Assembly: GCA_023144675.1 (NCBI GenBank)
Contig: JAGLFE010000018.1
Span: 1-6,699, forward strand
DNA from: Thiomargarita sp.
GTDB taxonomy: Bacteria > Pseudomonadota > Gammaproteobacteria > Beggiatoales > Beggiatoaceae
Direction of reading: 5' to 3'
DNA length: 6,699 bases
The translations under genes were made by a program, and so were the position numbers. How positions within the stretch are numbered: position 1 is the stretch's first letter; each line of letters begins with the position of its first letter. Below, piece after piece: positions 1 through 4,830 of this stretch. The notes beneath the pieces were generated by a model, which worked only from the letters and a program-made list of their open reading frames with translations, did not search any database and was not told where the DNA came from.

Positions 1-204
1 TTTTTTGTCAATGCGTAAGTCCTATTATACCCAATTATCAAGTTTTTAAAAATTGCTAACCTCAACACTAATTTTAATTATTATTTTTAGAAATTGTTTT
101 AAATAGTAGTATCATTGCTTATATAAAATCTTTGTAGTTATTGTTGGAAAACTAAAAACTTAATAATTATATACTAAAATTTTAAAAAAAAACTAAATCT
201 AAAA
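1..204. promoter_or_regulatory. AT-rich non-coding leader upstream of carB
   Basis: No coding frame on either strand looks real here, and there is no trace of a carA 3' end, although carA commonly lies directly upstream of carB in gammaproteobacteria. The stretch is very AT-rich and presumably holds the carB promoter. Weak -10-like matches on the + strand are TATAAA at 122-127 and TATACT at 170-175. Neither has a convincing -35 box at 16-18 nt, so no promoter is called. I see no ArgR or PurR operator and no attenuator hairpin. On the minus strand there is a perfect TATAAT (24-29) and a TTGACA (7-12), which hint at leftward transcription out of the window. No clear Shine-Dalgarno sequence precedes the carB ATG. 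Confidence 0.4.
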
Positions 205-3200
205 ATGAAACGAACTGATTTGAAAAGTATTTTGATTATTGGAGCTGGACCGATTATAATTGGACAAGCTTGTGAATTTGATTATTCAGGTACGCAGGCT
301 TGCAAAGCTTTGAAGGAAGAAGGCTACCGAATTATTTTAGTTAATTCTAATCCAGCTACTATCATGACCGACCCTGAAATGGCTGATGCAACCTATATTG
401 AGCCTATTAATTGGCAAACCATTGCCAAAATTATTGAACACGAACGCCCAGATGCTTTACTGCCTACAATGGGAGGACAAACCGCTCTAAATTGCGCCAT
501 TGATTTAACCAAAAATGGAGTTTTAGAAAAATTTGGGGTCGAAATTATTGGAGCCTCAATTGAAGCTATTGAAAAAGCCGAAGATCGAGGAAAATTTCGG
601 GATGCAATGCAACACATTGGCTTAGAAATGCCTCATTCATTGATTGCACGTAATATGAAAGAGAGCTTGCAAGCTATAGAACAAATTGGTTTTCCGCTAG
701 TTATTCGTCCCGCTTTTACTTTGGGAGGAAGTGGTGGTGGCATTGCCTATAATCGCGAAGAATTTACCAATATTTGTGAACATGGTTTAGATTTATCCCC
801 CATTAGCGAACTTTTGATTGAAGAATCCGTACTGGGTTGGAAAGAATTTGAAATGGAAGTTGTGCGAGATCGTAACGATAATTGTATTATTGTTTGTTCC
901 ATAGAAAATCTTGACCCAATGGGTATTCATACTGGCGATTCAATTACCGTTGCTCCAATTCAGACTTTAACCGATAAAGAATACCAAATTATGCGCAATG
1001 CTTCCATAGCGGTATTGCGGGAAATTGGAGTCGAGACTGGTGGTTCCAATGTGCAATTTGCGATTAATCCCGAAAATGGTCGCATGATTATTATTGAAAT
1101 GAACCCCCGCGTTTCTCGTTCCTCCGCTTTGGCTTCTAAGGCGACTGGGTTTCCAATTGCTAAAATAGCGGCTAAATTAGCAGTTGGTTATACTTTGGAT
1201 GAATTAGATAATGAAATGACTGGTGGCGCAACGCCCGCTTCTTTTGAGCCTACGATTGACTATGTTGTAACCAAAGTGCCGCGTTTTACCTTTGAAAAAT
1301 TCCCCCAAGCCGAACCAATACTCACTACTCAAATGAAATCAGTAGGCGAAGTTATGGCGATTGGACGAACATTTCAAGAATCTTTGCAAAAAGCCTTGCG
1401 TGGTTTGGAAACAGGAGTTAATGGTTTAAATTCACAATTTGATCTTGATACAGATTTAAATTCAGAAAATGCACAGGATATTTTACGTTATCAACTTCAC
1501 GTACCAGGTCCAGATCGTTTATGGTATATTGCTGATGCCTTTCGAACTGGTTGGTCGATTGAAAAAGTTCAACAGTTGACCGCAATTGATCCTTGGTTTT
1601 TAGTACAAATCGCTAATTTAATCGATGAAGAATCCAGTTTATGTATTGGTTGTTTAGAAAATATTGATGTGCATAGATTACGTGCCTTAAAACGCAAAGG
1701 TTTTTCAGATAATAGATTAGCCGAATTATTTGCAGTTGATGAAGAAATAATTAGAAATTTACGACATCAATTAAATATCCGTCCTGTATTTAAACGGGTA
1801 GATTCTTGTGCGGCTGAATTTGCGGCAACCACTGCTTATTTATATTCTACTTATGAAGAAGAGTGCGAAGCTAATCCAACTCAAAAAGATAAAATTGTGA
1901 TTTTAGGTGGCGGTCCTAATCGTATTGGGCAGGGAATCGAATTTGACTATTGTTGCGTGCAAGCGGCTTTAGCGTTAAGTAAAGATGGTTATGAAACCAT
2001 TATGATTAATTGCAATCCTGAAACGGTTTCAACTGATTATGATACTTCCGATCGCTTATATTTTGAATCATTAACTTTAGAAGATGTTTTAGAAATTATC
2101 CATGTAGAAAAACCGAAAGGCGTAATCGTTCAATATGGTGGACAAACTCCACTTAAATTAGCTAAAGATTTAGAAAAAGCTCAAGTACCGATAATTGGTA
2201 CTAGCCCAGATTCAATTGATTTAGCAGAAGATCGGGAACGCTTTCAACAATTAATTCATAAATTAGATTTAAAACAACCGCCTAACCGAACTGCTCGTAA
2301 TACTAATCAAGCCTTATCATTAGCAGCAGAAATTGGCTATCCATTAGTGGTCAGACCTTCTTACGTATTAGGTGGTCGAGCAATGGAAATTGTGTATAAT
2401 GAAAGCGAATTAAAAAATTATATGCAACAAGCGGTTGCAGTTTCTAATAATTCCCCAGTTTTACTGGATCATTTTTTAGATGATGCGATTGAAGTCGATG
2501 TGGATGCAATTTGTGATGGTAAAAAAGTTGTTATTGGTGGTATAATGGAACATATTGAACAAGCTGGCATTCATTCTGGTGATTCAGCTTGTTCCTTACC
2601 ACCATATGGCTTATCGGCAATGCTACAAGATCAATTACGTGAACAAATGACGCAACTGGCTTTGGCTTTAAACGTTATTGGTTTGGTTAATGCACAATTT
2701 GCTATTCAAGGATCAAGTATTTACGTTTTAGAAGTTAATCCACGTGCTTCACGTACTGTTCCATTTGTTTCTAAAGCAACGGGCTTATCATTAGCGCAAA
2801 TTGCCGCACGTTGTATGGTGGGTAAACTATTAAAAGAACAAGGTGTTACACAAGAATGTGTTCCCCATTATTATTCGGTTAAAGAAGCAGTTTTTCCATT
2901 CGTGAAATTTGCTGATGTTGATCCATTATTAAGTCCAGAAATGAAATCAACAGGTGAAGTAATGGGAATAGGTTGTACTTTTGGTGAAGCATTTGCTAAA
3001 GCTCAATTAGCAGCAGGTAGTAATTTACCACGTTCTGGCATTGTGTTTTTTAGTTTGCGTGATGCAGATAAACAGGTTGCCGTTGATATTGCAAAAGAAT
3101 TAGTTAATTTGGGTTTTGAATTACTTGCTACTCAAGGAACTTATGAAAAATTTCAACAGGCTGATATTACTTGCAAAGTTGTTAAAAAAGTAATAGAAGG

Positions 3201-3441
3201 ACGACCTAATATTGTTGATAGAATTAAAAATGATGAGATTAGTTTTATCATTAATACTACTGAAGGTAAGCAATCTATCGCTGATTCGTTCGCAATTCGT
3301 CGCAATGCTTTACAGCATCAAGTTACTTATACAACCACTATTGCTGGAGCAAGAGCGACAATGCTTGCTCTAAAAGTACTTGATACAACTGGGGTTAACC
3401 GATTACAAGATTTACATAAAGAATTACAAGGTATAATATGA
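205..3441 (+). CDS. carB: Carbamoyl-phosphate synthase large subunit
   Basis: The large subunit of carbamoyl-phosphate synthase makes carbamoyl phosphate in the cytosol from bicarbonate, two ATP and ammonia passed from the glutaminase subunit CarA. It feeds pyrimidine and arginine synthesis. The 1078 residues match the usual length and order: carboxyphosphate ATP-grasp half (about 1-402) with GAGPIIIGQACEFDYSG near the start, R128 (E. coli R129) and the TLGGSGGG loop; oligomerisation domain (about 403-555); carbamoyl-phosphate ATP-grasp half (about 556-938) opening with ILGGGPNRIGQGIEFDYC; and a C-terminal MGS-like allosteric domain. In that last domain T976, G978, T979, K995, N1017 and T1019 match the E. 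coli UMP-site residues with a shift of two, so UMP inhibition is probably kept. The start follows the family N-terminus (MKRTDLKSILIIGAGP). The gene ends in tandem TGA TAA stops, and the TGA overlaps the greA start by 4 nt. Codon choice drifts along the gene (see findings). Confidence 0.98.
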   Translation: MKRTDLKSILIIGAGPIIIGQACEFDYSGTQACKALKEEGYRIILVNSNPATIMTDPEMADATYIEPINWQTIAKIIEHERPDALLPTMGGQTALNCAIDLTKNGVLEKFGVEIIGASIEAIEKAEDRGKFRDAMQHIGLEMPHSLIARNMKESLQAIEQIGFPLVIRPAFTLGGSGGGIAYNREEFTNICEHGLDLSPISELLIEESVLGWKEFEMEVVRDRNDNCIIVCSIENLDPMGIHTGDSITVAPIQTLTDKEYQIMRNASIAVLREIGVETGGSNVQFAINPENGRMIIIEMNPRVSRSSALASKATGFPIAKIAAKLAVGYTLDELDNEMTGGATPASFEPTIDYVVTKVPRFTFEKFPQAEPILTTQMKSVGEVMAIGRTFQESLQKALRGLETGVNGLNSQFDLDTDLNSENAQDILRYQLHVPGPDRLWYIADAFRTGWSIEKVQQLTAIDPWFLVQIANLIDEESSLCIGCLENIDVHRLRALKRKGFSDNRLAELFAVDEEIIRNLRHQLNIRPVFKRVDSCAAEFAATTAYLYSTYEEECEANPTQKDKIVILGGGPNRIGQGIEFDYCCVQAALALSKDGYETIMINCNPETVSTDYDTSDRLYFESLTLEDVLEIIHVEKPKGVIVQYGGQTPLKLAKDLEKAQVPIIGTSPDSIDLAEDRERFQQLIHKLDLKQPPNRTARNTNQALSLAAEIGYPLVVRPSYVLGGRAMEIVYNESELKNYMQQAVAVSNNSPVLLDHFLDDAIEVDVDAICDGKKVVIGGIMEHIEQAGIHSGDSACSLPPYGLSAMLQDQLREQMTQLALALNVIGLVNAQFAIQGSSIYVLEVNPRASRTVPFVSKATGLSLAQIAARCMVGKLLKEQGVTQECVPHYYSVKEAVFPFVKFADVDPLLSPEMKSTGEVMGIGCTFGEAFAKAQLAAGSNLPRSGIVFFSLRDADKQVAVDIAKELVNLGFELLATQGTYEKFQQADITCKVVKKVIEGRPNIVDRIKNDEISFIINTTEGKQSIADSFAIRRNALQHQVTYTTTIAGARATMLALKVLDTTGVNRLQDLHKELQGII
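3428..3431 (+). promoter_or_regulatory. Ribosome binding site of greA inside carB
   Basis: AAGG lies 6 nt before the greA ATG, inside the last codons of carB. With the ATGA overlap it supports the 158-residue GreA start and suggests translational coupling of greA to carB. Confidence 0.5.
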
Positions 3442-3914
3442 TAAAATCACCTATGACTGTGCAAGGTGCACAAAAATTACGCGATGAATTACATCAATTA
3501 AAAACTGTAACTCGTCCAAAAATAATTCAGGCAATTGCAGATGCGCGTGAATTAGGCGACTTGAAAGAAAATGCTGAATATCATGCCGCTCGTGAGCAAC
3601 AAAGTTTTAGTGAAGGACGAATTAGCGAATTAGAAAATAAATTAGCTAGTGCTGAAATTATTGATATAAAAAAGCTCAACACTGAAGGCAGAGTAGTTTT
3701 TGGAGCTACTGTTGATTTAATGAATATTGAAACTGAGGGCGAAGTAACTTACCAAATTGTTGGCGATGATGAAGCTGACATTAAGGCAAACTTAATTTCG
3801 ATTAGTTCTCCTATTGCTCGCGCTTTAATTAGTAAACAAGAAGGAGATGTTGTTGTGGTACAAGCACCACGCGGCAATAAAGAATATGAAATTTTAGAGG
3901 TTAAATATATTTAG
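3438..3914 (+). CDS. greA: Transcription elongation factor GreA
   Basis: GreA enters the secondary channel of backtracked RNA polymerase and stimulates cleavage of the extruded RNA 3' end so that transcription can resume. The 158 residues equal the E. coli length and align along the whole protein. An N-terminal antiparallel coiled coil (about 1-76) has the tip motif GDLKENAEYHAAREQQ, with the acidic tip residues D41 and E44 in place. A short linker leads to the C-terminal FKBP-like domain (about 82-158) with IVGDDEADIKANLIS and SPIARALI. The ATG overlaps the carB stop by 4 nt. The next Met (codon 6) is also in line with E. coli GreA, so the upstream ATG is the natural start. Gene order carB-greA recurs in gammaproteobacteria, and the two are probably co-transcribed. 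The first terminator downstream is at 4051-4086. Confidence 0.98.
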   Translation: MIKSPMTVQGAQKLRDELHQLKTVTRPKIIQAIADARELGDLKENAEYHAAREQQSFSEGRISELENKLASAEIIDIKKLNTEGRVVFGATVDLMNIETEGEVTYQIVGDDEADIKANLISISSPIARALISKQEGDVVVVQAPRGNKEYEILEVKYI

Positions 3915-4050
3915 TCATATAAATGCCAATTAAAAGTTAAAAATGTAATATGTTGAATTTATTGTAAATTAAAATTTTAAATTATTTTTGTGCAATTTTA
4001 ACCTATTGTATTTAATTTTTATTCGCATTCAATATTTAATTTTGGAAATT

Positions 4051-4086
4051 AAAAAAGCTCACATTTTTTAGATGCTGGGCTTTTTT
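4051..4086 (+). terminator. Rho-independent terminator after greA
   Basis: The left arm AAAAAAGCTC (4051-4060) pairs with the right arm GGGCTTTTTT (4077-4086) over 10 bp with one G-U pair. The stem can be extended by CAT (4062-4064) with ATG (4072-4074), leaving a 7-nt loop. The trailing six Ts suit intrinsic termination of carB-greA. The A-run on the other side makes it potentially bidirectional, although no minus-strand gene is seen nearby. Confidence 0.8.
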
Positions 4087-4094
4087 AGTATAAT
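4067..4094 (+). promoter_or_regulatory. Possible promoter of the toxin-antitoxin module (repeat copy 1)
   Basis: TATAAT at 4089-4094 is a perfect -10 box, with TTTAGA (4067-4072, 4 of 6 matches to TTGACA) 16 nt upstream. The predicted start of transcription is near 4101, about 33 nt before the toxin ATG. In this copy the base before the box reads TAG instead of TGN, so there is no extended -10. The weak -35 lies inside the terminator hairpin DNA. Confidence 0.4.
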
Positions 4095-4133
4095 AAAAAA
4101 TATTCTTTATAATTTTGATCTCAGAATTAAAAC

Positions 4134-4415
4134 ATGAAAATTTTTGAATGGAATGAAGAAAAAAATAAATGAATAAAGGAAAATAGAAATATTTCTTTTG
4201 AGGAAATAGTTTTCTTTATTGAAAATGTAGGTTTGCTTGATACTTATGAACACCCAAATAAAGAAAAATATCCAAGACAATCTATATTTGTTGTTCAAAA
4301 TGAGTTATATGTTTATTTAGTTCCTTACATTGAAGAAAAAGAGTATTATTTTCTCAAAATAATTATTCCCAATAGGGAAGCAAAAAAGAAATACCTAGAG
4401 GATAAACATGACTAA
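4134..4415 (+). pseudogene. BrnT-like toxin gene with in-frame TGA
   Basis: Read through the TGA at 4170-4172, the frame gives 93 residues, a normal length for BrnT-like ribonuclease toxins of type II toxin-antitoxin systems. The N-terminus MKIFEWNEEKNK, the ISFEEI stretch after the stop, the HPN..KYP.Q.IFVV..E.Y.YLVP core and the PNREAKKKYL end fit this family. I recall relatives having Trp at the TGA position (pattern KN-x-W-x-K-x-x-R-x-ISFE), so a single TGG-to-TGA change probably killed the gene. The ATG at 4134 is the only start after the upstream in-frame TAA (4128-4130). Restarting at TTG (4233) would give 60 residues lacking the N-terminal third and is unlikely to be active. The 3' end overlaps the antitoxin start by 8 nt. 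Low-level UGA readthrough could still make toxin. No good ribosome binding site precedes the ATG. Confidence 0.75.
4397..4402 (+). promoter_or_regulatory. Shine-Dalgarno site of the antitoxin gene
   Basis: AGAGGA lies 5 nt before the antitoxin ATG, inside the toxin 3' end. It is the best ribosome binding site in the module. It fixes the start at 4408 and would let the antitoxin be made even when toxin translation stops at codon 13. Confidence 0.65.
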
Positions 4416-4680
4416 AGAAGATTATAATTTAGATACAGAAGAACAAGAAATTATTGATTCCTTTAATCGTGGGGAATGGATATCAAAAGGGGAAAACTTA
4501 GACAAATATAAGGAAACTGCAAAACAAACATTTAAAACCACGCAAGATGTTAATTTTCGCTTGAGTGAAAAAGATTTTAGAAGCATACAAATGAAGGCTA
4601 TAGAAGAAGGAATATCTTATCAAACACTGTTATCCAACGTTGTTCATAAATATTTAACTGGTCAATTGAAAAGAGTATAA
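4408..4680 (+). CDS. CopG-type antitoxin, partner of the BrnT-like toxin
   Basis: This 90-residue acidic-then-basic protein matches the CopG-antitoxin family paired with BrnT-like toxins. The N-terminal half (about 1-48) is charged and probably disordered: DTEEQEIIDSFNRGEW, then a Lys-rich stretch ending KQTFKTTQDV. It is the likely toxin-wrapping part. The C-terminal half is a ribbon-helix-helix DNA-binding domain. Its strand VNFRLSEKDFRSIQMKA is followed by EEGISYQTLLSNVVHKYL, where SYQTLL marks the second helix. Such antitoxins usually neutralise the toxin and repress their own promoter. Here the toxin reading frame is interrupted while this gene is complete, so it may persist as a stand-alone regulator or an orphan antitoxin able to neutralise related toxins. 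It ends in TAA. The next gene is separated from it by the repeat terminator. Confidence 0.88.
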   Translation: MTKEDYNLDTEEQEIIDSFNRGEWISKGENLDKYKETAKQTFKTTQDVNFRLSEKDFRSIQMKAIEEGISYQTLLSNVVHKYLTGQLKRV

Positions 4681-4692
4681 AAAATTTGGCGT

Positions 4693-4704
4693 AGCTTGCA
4701 AGCT
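4693..4704. repeat. 12-bp perfect palindrome after the antitoxin gene
   Basis: AGCTTGCAAGCT at 4693-4704 equals its own reverse complement and lies 13 nt after the antitoxin stop. As RNA it could only form a 4-bp stem, so it is a weak terminator. As DNA it could be a protein binding site. It is GC-richer than its surroundings and absent from the repeat units. Confidence 0.4.
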
Positions 4705-4739
4705 TTAATAAATGAATTCAATATTTAATTTTGGAAATT

Positions 4740-4775
4740 AAAAAAGCTCACATTTTTTAGATGCTGGGCTTTTTT
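4740..4775 (+). terminator. Rho-independent terminator after the antitoxin
   Basis: This is the same stem as in copy 1: AAAAAAGCTC (4740-4749) with GGGCTTTTTT (4766-4775), including one G-U pair, an inner CAT/ATG extension and six trailing Ts. It should end transcripts of the toxin-antitoxin unit and insulate the following gene. Confidence 0.8.
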
Positions 4776-4783
4776 GGTATAAT
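4756..4783 (+). promoter_or_regulatory. Extended -10 promoter of the kinase-FGE gene (repeat copy 2)
   Basis: TGGTATAAT (4775-4783) is a perfect extended -10, with TTTAGA (4756-4761) 16 nt upstream of the TATAAT as a weak -35. Transcription would begin near 4790, about 40 nt before the ATG at 4831. The TG dinucleotide exists only in this repeat copy, so copy 2 should be the stronger promoter of the two. It is called from sequence alone. Confidence 0.5.
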
Positions 4784-4830
4784 TTATATTGTGAATTTCC
4801 TTTCCAACATAAATCAATAAATCAACCATT

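Larger units (their letters stand above)
4027..4094. repeat. 68-bp direct repeat, copy 1 (between greA and the toxin gene)
   Basis: Positions 4027-4094 recur at 4716-4783 in the same orientation with a single mismatch (A at 4087, G at 4776). The unit starts ATTCAATATTTAATTTTGG and ends TTTTTT(A/G)GTATAAT. It holds an 8-bp hairpin (TTTAATTT, 4035-4042, with AAATTAAA, 4046-4053), then a terminator-type stem (4051-4086), then a TATAAT box (4089-4094). Flanking bases outside the unit differ between copies. I see no terminal inverted repeats or transposase, so this is not an obvious insertion sequence. It may be a dispersed intergenic repeat or the duplicated junction left when the toxin-antitoxin module was inserted. 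Confidence 0.95.
4716..4783. repeat. 68-bp direct repeat, copy 2 (between antitoxin and kinase-FGE gene)
   Basis: This second copy, 689 bp after copy 1 in the same orientation, is identical at 67 of 68 positions. The one change (G at 4776 for A at 4087) makes TGGTATAAT. Its short hairpin is TTTAATTT (4724-4731) with AAATTAAA (4735-4742), followed by the terminator stem and the TATAAT box. The two copies precisely bracket the toxin-antitoxin module, so recombination between them would delete it and leave one copy joining greA to the kinase-FGE gene. Confidence 0.95.

Noticed and set aside
393..617. 74-codon open frame on the minus strand inside carB
   Set aside because: It lies opposite a highly conserved part of carB, has no recognisable motif and is a shadow frame.
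3969..3980. Palindrome TTAAAATTTTAA downstream of greA
   Set aside because: Pure A/T symmetry is expected by chance in this spacer, and it has neither a GC stem nor a T-run typical of a terminator.
4170..4172. Genetic code with TGA read as Trp
   Set aside because: The carB TGA is followed at once by in-frame TAA, so carB alone does not decide. However, all 19 Trp codons counted elsewhere in the genes (carB 5, kinase-FGE 12, toxin W6, antitoxin 1) are TGG and no other in-frame TGA occurs. A reassigned code in such an AT-rich genome should use TGA often.
4107..4298. 63-codon open frame on the minus strand across the toxin gene
   Set aside because: Its Phe- and Ile-rich product is what A-rich coding DNA gives in reverse. 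The + strand frame matches a known family.
4233..4415. A separate 60-residue protein starting at TTG 4233
   Set aside because: It is the C-terminal two thirds of the broken toxin in the same frame, with no ribosome binding site before the TTG. It is treated as part of the pseudogene.
4027..4783. CRISPR array or composite transposon explanation of the repeats
   Set aside because: There are only two copies, spaced by 621 nt of coding DNA, with no short spacers, no transposase and no terminal inverted repeats.
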